Source: Agrilactobacillus yilanensis
GTDB lineage: Bacteria > Bacillota > Bacilli > Lactobacillales > Lactobacillaceae
Direction of reading: 5' to 3'
Length of the DNA: 59,210 bases
NCBI RefSeq assembly: GCF_003946725.1
Contig: NZ_RHOY01000020.1
Location: forward strand, 1-59,210
The notes beneath the pieces were generated by a model. The model searched no databases and had not been told where the DNA came from. It was given only the letters and a program-made list of their open reading frames with translations. Shown in pieces: positions 15,979 through 24,136 of this stretch (position 1 is the first letter of the stretch; every line of letters begins with the position of its first letter). The position numbers and the translations under genes are program-made.

Positions 15979-16340
15979 AGAGCGTGAGAAGTTACGGTTT
16001 GGCGATGCACATAACCTAGGCTTACGACATAAGCCCGGTTTTGGCTTGTGAGTAAGACGTAGTTATGTAAATCGACAGTAACTTCGAGCGCGTTTCAAAA
16101 TCAGAGCGTGACCAAAGACGGTTGATTTTTAGCATAGCCTAGGCTAACGCCGTGAGCGTACTTCGCTTACAAGTTAGACGTAGCTAAGCGCAGAAATCAG
16201 TCTTTGGGAACGCGTTTATGAATCAGAGCGCGAACCAGAGCGGGAAAGCCTCGAGCACTAACCTAGAATTATGAAATAAGTGTACTTCACTTATGAATAA
16301 TTCGTAGTTAGGTGAGAGCTTTGCTCTAGTAAGCGCGTTT
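15979..16340 (+). repeat. Cluster of three palindromic repeats (subtypes A-B-C)
   Basis: This is the type cluster of the family. Subtype A: 15979-16095, outer arms AAGTTAC (15989-15995) and GTAACTT (16078-16084). Subtype B: 16103-16217, arms CCAAAGAC (16112-16119) and GTCTTTGG (16200-16207), with an inner GTGAGCG/CGCTTAC hairpin. Subtype C: about 16225-16340, beginning AGAGCGGGAAAGCC. Every unit starts AGAGCG, has a central CCTAG-containing core facing GTAGTTA or GTAGCTA, and ends GCGCGTTT or CGCGTTT. Each can fold into one long imperfect hairpin. No transposase or ORF lies within. It fills the gap between the gene at 15963 and the GT8 gene. Confidence 0.92.
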
Positions 16341-16355
16341 AAAAACCACACGCTT

Positions 16356-17177
16356 TTACCCCTGTAACAATGCTGCTTGATGCGCATAATGTTTGTACAG
16401 CGCCGTATAACGATTAAAACGATCTGGCAGCCAAGGTTTTTCACGCCCACAGAAATGTAAAATAACCGTATTATTGATGACCCAATCCAAATTCCAGGTA
16501 CCATTGCCTAGTGCAAAATAAACCGGCCCCATACGTGTATCATAATTATAAAGCTCATCAGGAATACGCTTAATTTGATGCCCATATAAGCCATTTAGCA
16601 CATCTTGATCTGGTAAAAACAAAGCAATTTTATTAGCTTCGATATAGTTAAAAATTGCCGTTGCACGAACCGTTTGGCGAATAGCTGGTAAATTATACAA
16701 AATAACACCTGAATTATAATAACTTTCCGCCTCATAATTACCCAACCGTACTTTGTTAAAAGGTTGGCCTAAATCCCCCGTTAAATCAGTATGACTGGCT
16801 GCCGCATAAAGCTGCCCGCCAAAATTCAAATTATAAAGCGGTGATAAATCATTGATCACCAAAATATCAATATCTAAATATAAGATACGCTCTAACGTCT
16901 CCGGTAAATAATCTTGAGCCAGCAACCGATAATAAATCGTTGCGGGATAGCGGTCTGTCACTGGGGCATCCGCGAATTGATCAGCCCCAACAACAACCGG
17001 ATGATAAGTAACCCTCAACTGATCACAAAAAGCCACAATATCTGCATTTCGCTTTAGCGGTTCTTTTTGCAATATATAAATATCAAAGGTTGTATCCGGT
17101 GTATTTTTATAAATGCTATAAATCGTTGTTAATAGTTGATCGACAACTTTATCATTAATCGCAAATAATAAATTCAT
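16356..17177 (-). CDS. Glycosyltransferase family 8 protein
   Basis: A 273-residue retaining GT-A glycosyltransferase of family 8. Visible motifs are the N-terminal nucleotide-sugar-binding strand (LLFAINDKVV), the DxD metal motif in YLDIDILV (about residue 98), NSGVILYNL (about 155), LPDQDVLN (about 189) and the HFCGREKPW signature near residue 244. It transfers a sugar from UDP-glucose or UDP-galactose to a cell-surface acceptor; the acceptor is unknown. It has no membrane segment. The GT8 stop lies 15 bases beyond the repeat cluster. Confidence 0.9.
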   Translation of the reverse strand: MNLLFAINDKVVDQLLTTIYSIYKNTPDTTFDIYILQKEPLKRNADIVAFCDQLRVTYHPVVVGADQFADAPVTDRYPATIYYRLLAQDYLPETLERILYLDIDILVINDLSPLYNLNFGGQLYAAASHTDLTGDLGQPFNKVRLGNYEAESYYNSGVILYNLPAIRQTVRATAIFNYIEANKIALFLPDQDVLNGLYGHQIKRIPDELYNYDTRMGPVYFALGNGTWNLDWVINNTVILHFCGREKPWLPDRFNRYTALYKHYAHQAALLQG

Positions 17178-17204
17178 TTTTTACCCCCAACTGATTGATA
17201 TTAT

Positions 17205-17762
17205 CTAAAGCAATTCTGGTCCAAAAATCAAGCGCAGATTTTTAAAAACTTTGACTTGCCGCTCCAATGAAAACGATTCATTCGTCCGGGCATAATAATT
17301 CAACGTTTTTAAAGTGATCCCAGTGATCACTTCTGCGGTTAGTGGATCTTTAATTTTCTGCTGAAGCGCAAGTTTATTCGCAATCAAATCCGTCATCCCG
17401 GCTTGAAAATCAAAGTCATCCGCATGAATACTGTCCAACGCAATATAGGTCTGTCGTAATTGCACATCACCAAAAAAAGCCGTCACTAAATTCTTTAACT
17501 GTTCATTAATAAAGCTGTGTGGCTCTTCAACGCTTAATGCCAATCGCAGATCAATCACATCCCCGTAATGTTTCAAAAAGCCGGTATTCACATGATTTAA
17601 CAAGTCATATTTATCATCAAAATGATCGTAAAATGTTTTCCGGTTAATCATCGCATCAGCCGCAATTTGCTGAATGGTTACCTTCGAAAAACCTACCGCT
17701 AAAACTTGAGTCACAAAAGCTTGCTCAATGGCTGTTAAGGTCTTCTTTTTGCGTAAATCCAT
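17205..17762 (-). CDS. TetR family regulator in operon with a MATE pump
   Basis: 186 residues from the ATG at 17762; an upstream in-frame ATG at 17771 is too close to the GGAAGGG site. The HTH is in residues 20-45 (VTIQQIAADAMINRKTFYDHF). Its 5' end overlaps the 3' end of the MATE gene by about 38 bases, so the two are translationally coupled and the regulator probably controls its own pump operon. Unlike the other TetR genes here it is downstream of its target. Confidence 0.85.
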   Translation of the reverse strand: MDLRKKKTLTAIEQAFVTQVLAVGFSKVTIQQIAADAMINRKTFYDHFDDKYDLLNHVNTGFLKHYGDVIDLRLALSVEEPHSFINEQLKNLVTAFFGDVQLRQTYIALDSIHADDFDFQAGMTDLIANKLALQQKIKDPLTAEVITGITLKTLNYYARTNESFSLERQVKVFKNLRLIFGPELL

Positions 17763-19092
17763 CGTTATCATAACCCTTCCGGTCAAAATCCAATCGATAA
17801 ATTAAATACCCTATTAAACAAGTTACCACATCAGCGACAGGTTGTGCAAAGACAACCCCTAAGTAACCAAATAAATGATGGGCTAAAACAATCACCGCTA
17901 AGAAAATAACCCCTTGGCGCGAAATAGCCATAATTAAAGCACCTAATGCTTTGCCGGTTGCCTGGAAAACAGTGGTGAAAACTAAAACAGCGCCAATAAA
18001 CGGTGTTGTCATCAATAAACTCCGTAACAACAACGTTCCAGCGGATACAATTGTCTTTTCAGTCATAAAGAGCCGGACAACCATTGGTGCGATAATTATT
18101 AAAACGCTAGCTAAAACGACCGAAAAAACCACTTGAACTAAAATATCAAAGCGGACAATTTTACGGAATCTTGGCATATTTTTGGCACCGTAGTTATACC
18201 CAATTAACGGTAACGCCCCAAAGGCAAAACCGATCATCACCAGCATCACAATCAAATAGATCTTTGAAGCGATACCAAAAGCAGCCACCTGTTTGGCCCC
18301 ATAACTTGCCAAATAATTATTCAAAATCGCTGTTCCAAAGGCTTGCATGAAATTGGTGATTGACGCCGGAATACCAATCATCAAAACACCCCCAATTAGC
18401 CCTTTAGAAATCCGCATTAGATGCCAGTCCAAATTAATGACTTTGCACCGCTTAACGACCATATAACAAAGCACGATATCAGTAACTAAGTACCCGATTA
18501 CCGTGGCTAATGCTGCCCCACCGGCACCCATGCCCATGGGAAAAATGAAAATTGGATCTAAAATAATCGTTACGATCAACCCGGCGACAGAACCGATCAT
18601 TGATTCTTTGGCCAAACCTTCTGTTCGAATCAAGTTCAGCGGTACTAATGAAACAATGATGATCATTGCCCCTAACGACATGATGCGATAAAATTCTGCG
18701 GCATACGGATAGATGGCAGCTGTTGTCCCAAAAGCTAACAGAATTGGCCGTTGAAAAATAAGTAGAATCAGTGTCACAATCAGGCCTAACGCAATTGCCG
18801 CATAAAAGCAAAAGCTACTGACACGCCGCGCTATAGCGTGTTTGCGTTCACCGAGTAAGTTGGAAATTAAAGCACTGCCCCCTAGGCCAAAAATATCCCC
18901 TAAGGCCAGCATTATCGAGAATAATGGCGTACAAATGGCGACGCCGGCCACTAAATCTGCGTTTTGCGTATGGGATACAAAAAATGTATCGGCTAAGTTG
19001 TAAATCATACTGGCGACCATGCTGATGACCACTGGCATAGCGAGTTTGAAATACGCTTTGGGTATTGGTGCTTTACTAAATAATTCGTCCAT
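17725..19092 (-). CDS. MATE family efflux transporter
   Basis: A 455-residue protein with 12 predicted helices in two similar halves (NorM/MepA family). The N-terminal half has MIYNLADTFFVSH, the typical TM1-2 signature, and GLGGSALISNLLGERKH after TM2. It exports cationic drugs or metabolites using a Na+ or H+ gradient. The operon promoter has TATAAT at 19140-19135 with a TTAAAC box 17 bases away, inside the loop of the terminator of the preceding ABC gene. It is followed by the overlapping TetR gene. Confidence 0.92.
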   Translation of the reverse strand: MDELFSKAPIPKAYFKLAMPVVISMVASMIYNLADTFFVSHTQNADLVAGVAICTPLFSIMLALGDIFGLGGSALISNLLGERKHAIARRVSSFCFYAAIALGLIVTLILLIFQRPILLAFGTTAAIYPYAAEFYRIMSLGAMIIIVSLVPLNLIRTEGLAKESMIGSVAGLIVTIILDPIFIFPMGMGAGGAALATVIGYLVTDIVLCYMVVKRCKVINLDWHLMRISKGLIGGVLMIGIPASITNFMQAFGTAILNNYLASYGAKQVAAFGIASKIYLIVMLVMIGFAFGALPLIGYNYGAKNMPRFRKIVRFDILVQVVFSVVLASVLIIIAPMVVRLFMTEKTIVSAGTLLLRSLLMTTPFIGAVLVFTTVFQATGKALGALIMAISRQGVIFLAVIVLAHHLFGYLGVVFAQPVADVVTCLIGYLIYRLDFDRKGYDNDGFTQKEDLNSH

Positions 19093-19144
19093 GTTAACCT
19101 TCTTTTCTATGTTTCTAATTGCACATATCGGTTTATTATAACGT

Positions 19145-19191
19145 AAAAAAATCTATGGTTTAAGCGCGAATTTCACGTTACCATAGATTTC
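19145..19191 (-). terminator. Terminator of the MarR-ABC operon
   Basis: GAAATCTATGG and CCATAGATTT arms with a following T-run on the minus strand, about 90 bases beyond the ABC gene stop. The MATE promoter overlaps its loop. Confidence 0.8.
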
Positions 19192-19202
19192 TTTAAATTA
19201 TT

Positions 19203-19296
19203 TTAGCTGATGGTGTCTAACTTATAAGTCAAAACTGCTTACAACGTTAGCCTAGGCTATATTACGAAACCAACCCGTGTTAGTTTGCGCGCTCTT
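19203..19296 (-). repeat. Truncated palindromic repeat (subtype B)
   Basis: Minus-strand copy with the CCTAGGCTAT core, the inner hairpin and the GCGCGCTCT end preserved. The outer half beyond TTAGCTGA is lost. Its end overlaps the last codons of the ABC transporter gene, so the terminal residues E-R-A-N and the stop codon of that protein are written by repeat sequence. Confidence 0.8.
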
Positions 19297-21055
19297 TAAA
19301 CTGGATTTTTACGTAATCCCGGTACAATGGTAGGCTGTCCATGAGTTGGGTGTGGGTGCCGTGGCCGCTGATGTGGCCTTGTTCTACAAAGTAAATGTCA
19401 TCGGCGTCAACGATGGTGCTCAGGCGATGGGCAATGATTAAGGTCGTTCGGCCCTTCATTAATTCATTTAAGGCTTTTTGAACCATTGCTTCAGACTCCG
19501 AGTCCAAACTGGCGGTGGCTTCATCCAGCATCAGAATTTTAGGATCCCGCAAGAAGGCTCGGGCAATAGCCAACCGCTGACGCTGACCACCACTGACTTT
19601 TACACCGCGCTCGCCAACTTCTGTGTCCAAACCGTCTGGCATGTCCTTAACAAATTGCGTCGCAAAAGCTAACGCCAATACGTGCCACAATTCATCATCT
19701 GTAAAGGTCTTATCAAAGCCATAGGTTAAATTATGACGAATTGTTCCCGCCATAATGGCAGAATCTTGGCTGACATAGCCAATTTGTGACCGCCAATCAT
19801 TTAAATTGATGGTTTCAATATTTTGATCACCAATCGTAATTTGTCCAGCTTTTGGCTGGTAATACCGTTCCAATAAGCCAAAGATGGTGGATTTACCCCC
19901 ACCGGATGGCCCAGCAAAGGCGACAACACTATTGGGCTCTGCTTTAAAGTTCACATCATGTAATACTTGTTGCCCATCATCATAAGCAAAATCCACATGA
20001 TTCATTTCTAGTGTTTTGCGTGTCACTTGTGTTTGTGTGCCAACTTCAAAATCTTCTTCAGGTTCTTTAAGCAACTCCTGAATTCGCTGCGTAGAACCAT
20101 TGGCTTTGGAAAGTTCCGTGAAGAAGCGGGCCATTGAACCAACTGGGCCGATAATTTGAAATAGATACATTAGAAATGAAAACATCGTACCCATACTCAT
20201 TGTGCCGCTGGAAACTCGGGCAGCAGCATAAGCCAAAATACCCACAAACAAGGCCAGCATACTAGCTGTCATCACCGGTCCTGCAATGGAATCGTAAATT
20301 GCTTCCTTCAAACCAATTTGATAAAGCTCTTTAATTTGACCAAAACCCGTCTTTGTCTCATAACTTTCCGCATTGGAAGACTTCACTAAACGAATTTCAC
20401 TTAATGTATCATTGGTTGCCCCGCTAAACGTCGCCAATGAATCTTGACGTTGCCGTCCAATCTTACTGGATTGACGCATAATTGGCAGCATCACCAACAT
20501 CACTAACGGCACGGATACAAACATAATAGCCGTCATTTTCCAATCCATTAATGCCATAATAACTAAAGCACCAACTAACTGAAAAATAGCCGTCACTACT
20601 TGCGGAAACGAATTAGCCAGTAAATTCTTAATTTGAGTAGAATCATTCACTAAACGGGACGTCATTTCGCCCGTTTTTACATTATCGAAGTAGCTAACCC
20701 GCAACTTGACTAATTTCTGCCATAGAATTTCCCGTAGTTTAGCGACTACATTTTCACCAAAAAATCCTAAAAGTGCGCCAGATACCGCACTCACCGCGGC
20801 ACTAACTACAAATAATACAATCACACCAATCAACAACGGTTGATTTAAAGTCTTACCTAACCCATTGATTAAGGTCTGTGCAAATTTAGGCACTGCCAAC
20901 TGGGCCCCTGTCGCAATTAAGCCTAAGCTTAACCCCACCCATAGTTGCCAATATTTCGGCTTTGTTTGCCGCATCAAATTCAAAAAACCACGAAAATCAA
21001 ATTTCCCTGCTGAATGTTTCCGCCCAGTTGTTGGGGTTGCTATAGAACGTTGCAT
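19280..21055 (-). CDS. ABC exporter, fused permease-ATPase (LmrA/BmrA-like)
   Basis: A 591-residue half transporter with an N-terminal type IV exporter membrane domain (six helices, about residues 35-320) and a C-terminal ATPase domain. Walker A is GPSGGGKST (about 383), the Q-loop is YVSQDS, the signature is VSGGQRQR (about 486), Walker B is ILMLDEAT, and the H-loop is IAHRLST. It would act as a homodimer exporting drugs, lipids or peptides. It lies 30 bases after a MarR-type regulator gene in the same direction. Its last four residues derive from a repeat element, so the original C-terminus may have differed. Confidence 0.93.
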   Translation of the reverse strand: MQRSIATPTTGRKHSAGKFDFRGFLNLMRQTKPKYWQLWVGLSLGLIATGAQLAVPKFAQTLINGLGKTLNQPLLIGVIVLFVVSAAVSAVSGALLGFFGENVVAKLREILWQKLVKLRVSYFDNVKTGEMTSRLVNDSTQIKNLLANSFPQVVTAIFQLVGALVIMALMDWKMTAIMFVSVPLVMLVMLPIMRQSSKIGRQRQDSLATFSGATNDTLSEIRLVKSSNAESYETKTGFGQIKELYQIGLKEAIYDSIAGPVMTASMLALFVGILAYAAARVSSGTMSMGTMFSFLMYLFQIIGPVGSMARFFTELSKANGSTQRIQELLKEPEEDFEVGTQTQVTRKTLEMNHVDFAYDDGQQVLHDVNFKAEPNSVVAFAGPSGGGKSTIFGLLERYYQPKAGQITIGDQNIETINLNDWRSQIGYVSQDSAIMAGTIRHNLTYGFDKTFTDDELWHVLALAFATQFVKDMPDGLDTEVGERGVKVSGGQRQRLAIARAFLRDPKILMLDEATASLDSESEAMVQKALNELMKGRTTLIIAHRLSTIVDADDIYFVEQGHISGHGTHTQLMDSLPLYRDYVKIQFKERAN

Positions 21056-21085
21056 ATATCTACCTCCGATAATGTCTTACTTTTT

Positions 21086-21685
21086 TTAGAAGCGGTCCCA
21101 GCCGCCGAAATCTTTTGGCCAATCTGGTCTTTCACCACAGCCAGAGCCTTCATGCCGTTGACCGTGTCCATGACCGTATCCATAGCCCATTCCCATACCG
21201 TGATGACCATGATGGCCCATAAATGCCTGCCAGTCTAAATCAGCGGCACTTTGATCTAATTTCTTAATGAGCTTTTCTAATTCTACTTGTTCTTCGTCTG
21301 TTAAGCCACTAAATAATTGATCTGCCAAATCATCAACTTTTTCACTTTGATGATTTAGACGGTTCTTGCCTTCATCGGTCAACCGAATAATCATAGCCCG
21401 CTTGTCCACATCACTAGGAACCCGTTCCACAATGCCTTTGTCTTCTAAACGAGTGATCATGGCACTAACTGAACTTGGCCGAATATCTAATAGTTGGGAA
21501 ATTTCTGCATTTGTTAGTCCGTCTGGTGATTGCTTAAACAACTGTATCAAGCGCATTGGACCGCGGCCACCATTTGGTGAACGTTTCCCCATAAAATTAC
21601 CGTGTTGGGAAACCGCCAAGAAAAAACCTCTGTTTTGAAATAACTTACCAAAACTGTTTAATAAATCGCGACTTGTTTCTGTCAT
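21086..21685 (-). CDS. MarR family regulator with His/Gly-rich tail
   Basis: 199 residues. A winged helix MarR core occupies about residues 40-145 (LTNAEISQLLDIRPSSVSAMITRLEDKG is the HTH region, followed by the VDKRAMIIRLTDEG wing). After a helical segment, residues about 155-190 form a tail with many His and Gly (for example GHHGHHGMGMGYGYG and GHGHGQRHE) plus a Cys. Such a tail could bind Ni, Zn or Cu, or be a low-complexity extension. It is the first gene of the operon with the ABC exporter and probably represses it through palindromes on its own promoter. Confidence 0.9.
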   Translation of the reverse strand: MTETSRDLLNSFGKLFQNRGFFLAVSQHGNFMGKRSPNGGRGPMRLIQLFKQSPDGLTNAEISQLLDIRPSSVSAMITRLEDKGIVERVPSDVDKRAMIIRLTDEGKNRLNHQSEKVDDLADQLFSGLTDEEQVELEKLIKKLDQSAADLDWQAFMGHHGHHGMGMGYGYGHGHGQRHEGSGCGERPDWPKDFGGWDRF

Positions 21686-21706
21686 GAAAATAACCTCCTA
21701 AGATTT

Positions 21707-21757
21707 GATAGTCACTATCTTAGTTCAATAGTTAGTTTATGTCAATATAAACTAACT
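21707..21757 (-). promoter_or_regulatory. Promoter of the MarR-ABC operon with two operator palindromes
   Basis: On the minus strand TTGACA (21745-21740), 17 bases, TAAGAT (21722-21717). The -35 box sits between perfect 11-base arms (AGTTAGTTTAT, 21730-21740, and ATAAACTAACT, 21747-21757). A second palindrome, GATAGTCACTATC (21707-21719), overlaps the -10 and start. Both are natural MarR binding sites for autoregulation. Confidence 0.85.
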
Positions 21758-21764
21758 AATTATT

Positions 21765-21838
21765 TTAAAAAAATAGCTTTATTTTTCTTCAACATACGGC
21801 TTAAGCCCGTTCTATTGCGAAATCTAAAGCTATTATTC
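21765..21838 (-). terminator. Terminator after the cyclophilin-like gene fragment
   Basis: AATAGCTTTA and TAAAGCTATT arms followed by T7 on the minus strand, with a long loop; it closes the operon ending at 21850. Confidence 0.6.
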
Positions 21839-21849
21839 AGTGATCTTTT

Positions 21850-22131
21850 TTAATTCTTCACAGCAAGTGTGACTGTAATTTCACCTTTTTGTTGTCTAAT
21901 AAATTTCTGATACCCTTTTGAAGTAATATGGCCAACATTATGCAACTCATCAAATTGACCGACTTCACCATAGTATAAGAATAGACTTTCGTTATTAGAA
22001 TTATAGTCAATATCCCCATTTTTAGGATTATCACCGGACATCCCTGTACTATCTAATGCTTGTTCTAATTCAGAATATTTCTCAGGATAGCCTGCCGCAA
22101 ACGTTTGGAATGTTAAAGTTTGTGGTAAACG
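21850..22131 (-). pseudogene. 5'-truncated cyclophilin-like protein gene
   Basis: The open frame encodes about 93 residues (from RLPQTLTFQ to the C-terminus) that align with the C-terminal two-thirds of the protein at 24137: LPQTL against LPTTL, GMSGDNPKNGDI against GMSAGENPKPGDI, and HNVGHITSK against HVIGHFDTK. The signal peptide and first strands are missing; the frame closes with a stop just inside the 3' end of the flavocytochrome gene. The only ATG (22041) would give a 63-residue stub. It looks like a decayed paralog from duplication or recombination within the operon. Confidence 0.7.
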
Positions 22132-22132
22132 A

Positions 22133-23416
22133 CTAAAGGGTTAGCCGTTCATCTATGAGTTGTTTTTTTGCAATACCTAATTGTTGATGCAATTGTTTTT
22201 CCAAGCTTAAAACTGCCGCTGCAGGTCCAACCGTTATAAATAGTGCCTGCTGTCGTTCTTCATCAGTAATTAACGCTTTTAACTGTCCCGCCGTTAAACG
22301 ACCAATTTGTTGATGAAATTTAAATTGATCACTTTTAACATTTTGAAAAACTGTGCCCAAATTCAAATCTGCTTCTGTTTTAACGGTCCATAACACTCGA
22401 ATCGGCCGTTGATTTCGGTAAGTTTGAACAATACTTAGGAGTGGCGCAACCCCAGCGCCCATACCAATCAGTACTAGCGGCCTTGAGCCTGTCTCTTTCA
22501 AACTACTACCAAATCTGCCAAAGGGTCCTTCAGCTAAAACCGCACTTCCCGGTTCAAGCTGTGGCAATTGTTTTGTATAATCGCCTAGCGTACGCACCAT
22601 CAACTCAATTTGCTGCTGCTTATTGGGAGTGTTGGTAATTGAAAATGGATGCGCCTCTTTAGAAATTTCTGGAAAAGTAAAGAAGAAATAATCCCCTACC
22701 ATAATATTTTTCTTTGGTTGATTTAACTGAATACCTATTTTTTCAGTCGTTGCATTTATCGATTCCCGATATAAAACCTGACCTTTCATTGTAGCTTGAG
22801 GTTGCAGCCATTTCTGCCATAGATAAGCGCCCAAAATAACGACCGTATAGAGATCAAAAGTTATCATGAATCCAAGATGATTATTAATTCTGCCAATCAG
22901 ATGAACATGGCTCCAAATCAGTAAAATCACGACTAGATTCAAACGATGGACCCATATAGAAAACTGATGTTTAAAGAAATGCTGCCAACGTTGTTTGATG
23001 CCAGCAACTACGGGTACCCGATCCACCAACCATCCTGATAAAAACACAGCCGCATAAATCAAACCAAAAATTGTTAAATACCAAGCCCAATCACCGGTTA
23101 ATTGAATCGCCCGCCCCATTGTTACTAAGTAATGGCGGTGGAAAAACGCTAAGATTAAAGCCCCAAAGCCTAATAAGCTGTGCATGAAATAAGTTGCTGG
23201 TAAGCCGATTTTTCTATCTAACCACTGTGGCCGTGTTGCCAAAAACACTTCAAACAGCCACCAAGCATAAGCAATCACGCCTGCATCAATTAGACGTAAC
23301 TGCGCTAAAGCAGAAGCACGCATCTCCGTGTTCAGTAGTATAACTAGTGGTAAAGGCCAAATCAGTAAGGCGATCAACCATAGTGCATAAAGTGCTACTG
23401 GGTATTTTTTTAACAC
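22133..23416 (-). CDS. Ferric-reductase-like flavocytochrome (FAD/NAD(P)H oxidoreductase)
   Basis: 427 residues from a GTG start with AGGAGG upstream. About six or seven membrane helices fill residues 5-205, with two bis-His pairs suitable for hemes: MHSLLGFGALILAFFH and VHRLNLVVILLIWSH. A cytoplasmic ferredoxin-reductase module follows: the FAD motif HPFSIT (about 259) and NAD(P) motif GMGAGVAPLL (about 316). The architecture is that of FRE/NOX enzymes, which carry electrons from cytosolic NAD(P)H across the membrane. It follows an anchored flavodoxin gene by 14 bases, so the flavodoxin is a possible external electron acceptor. Heme supply in this organism is not shown here. Confidence 0.85.
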   Translation of the reverse strand: MLKKYPVALYALWLIALLIWPLPLVILLNTEMRASALAQLRLIDAGVIAYAWWLFEVFLATRPQWLDRKIGLPATYFMHSLLGFGALILAFFHRHYLVTMGRAIQLTGDWAWYLTIFGLIYAAVFLSGWLVDRVPVVAGIKQRWQHFFKHQFSIWVHRLNLVVILLIWSHVHLIGRINNHLGFMITFDLYTVVILGAYLWQKWLQPQATMKGQVLYRESINATTEKIGIQLNQPKKNIMVGDYFFFTFPEISKEAHPFSITNTPNKQQQIELMVRTLGDYTKQLPQLEPGSAVLAEGPFGRFGSSLKETGSRPLVLIGMGAGVAPLLSIVQTYRNQRPIRVLWTVKTEADLNLGTVFQNVKSDQFKFHQQIGRLTAGQLKALITDEERQQALFITVGPAAAVLSLEKQLHQQLGIAKKQLIDERLTL

Positions 23417-23430
23417 TTACTTACCTCCTA

Positions 23431-24111
23431 TTAGCGATAGCCTAACTGTCTTAACCAACGATCAATTTTCTTTTGGGCATGATCCGCTTGAGTACCCTCA
23501 ATACTAAAACCTTTTTTAAAGGTTGCTTTAGGATATTGCTGTTTTAAGGTACTGAGTGTGTCGCCCCAGCCAGAACCAGCATTAGTCGAAAAAGGGATTA
23601 CCGTTTTGCCATTCATATCTACGTTATCCATAAAGGTTCTGACTGGCATCGGTAGATCACTCCACCAGATAGGATAGCCAATAAAAATTGTGTCGTATTT
23701 TGAAATATCGGGTAAAGGCTGTTTAATTGCTGGCCGGGCATCTCGCTGCTGTTCTTTTTCGGCACGATCTACGGTTGCTTGATAATTCTTGGGATACGCT
23801 TTAGCGGCAACAATTTCATATTTTGTGCCGCCGGTAACTCGTGCAATTTCATTTGCTATCCGCTGTGTATGGCCAATTTTTAACGTTGTATCCGGATAAT
23901 TTGTCCCTGATCTTGAAAAGAAAACTATCAAAATCCGACCGGCGTTGTTTTTTTTAGCCGGCGTTTTTGAGGAACGTGCGCTATGTTTTACTTTTGTAGT
24001 GGTCTGTGCTGTAGCTTGCTTTAAGGCTGGTTGACTTCTACTAATATCCAAATGTGCCAAGCCAGCAAACACTATTAAAAGACCAAGTACAAGTCCAATT
24101 TTTTTCTTCAA
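23431..24111 (-). CDS. Membrane-anchored or exported flavodoxin
   Basis: 226 residues from a TTG start (AAAGGA upstream). An N-terminal signal/anchor helix (about residues 4-22) and a Lys/Thr/Ala-rich linker precede a flavodoxin domain starting near residue 59. The FMN phosphate loop is FFSRSGT, and the isoalloxazine-contacting region includes GYPIWWSDLPMPVRTF. Flavodoxins are normally cytosolic one- or two-electron carriers, so the signal helix is unusual and predicts action on the outer face of the membrane. It is the middle gene of the operon with the cyclophilin-like protein and the flavocytochrome. Confidence 0.88.
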   Translation of the reverse strand: MKKKIGLVLGLLIVFAGLAHLDISRSQPALKQATAQTTTKVKHSARSSKTPAKKNNAGRILIVFFSRSGTNYPDTTLKIGHTQRIANEIARVTGGTKYEIVAAKAYPKNYQATVDRAEKEQQRDARPAIKQPLPDISKYDTIFIGYPIWWSDLPMPVRTFMDNVDMNGKTVIPFSTNAGSGWGDTLSTLKQQYPKATFKKGFSIEGTQADHAQKKIDRWLRQLGYR

Positions 24112-24136
24112 AAACTTACCGTCCTTTCTTTAATGC

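Noticed and set aside
9627-16340. The repeats as a CRISPR array
   Set aside because: Units are about 115 bp palindromes that abut with only a few bases between them, with no unique spacers and no cas genes.
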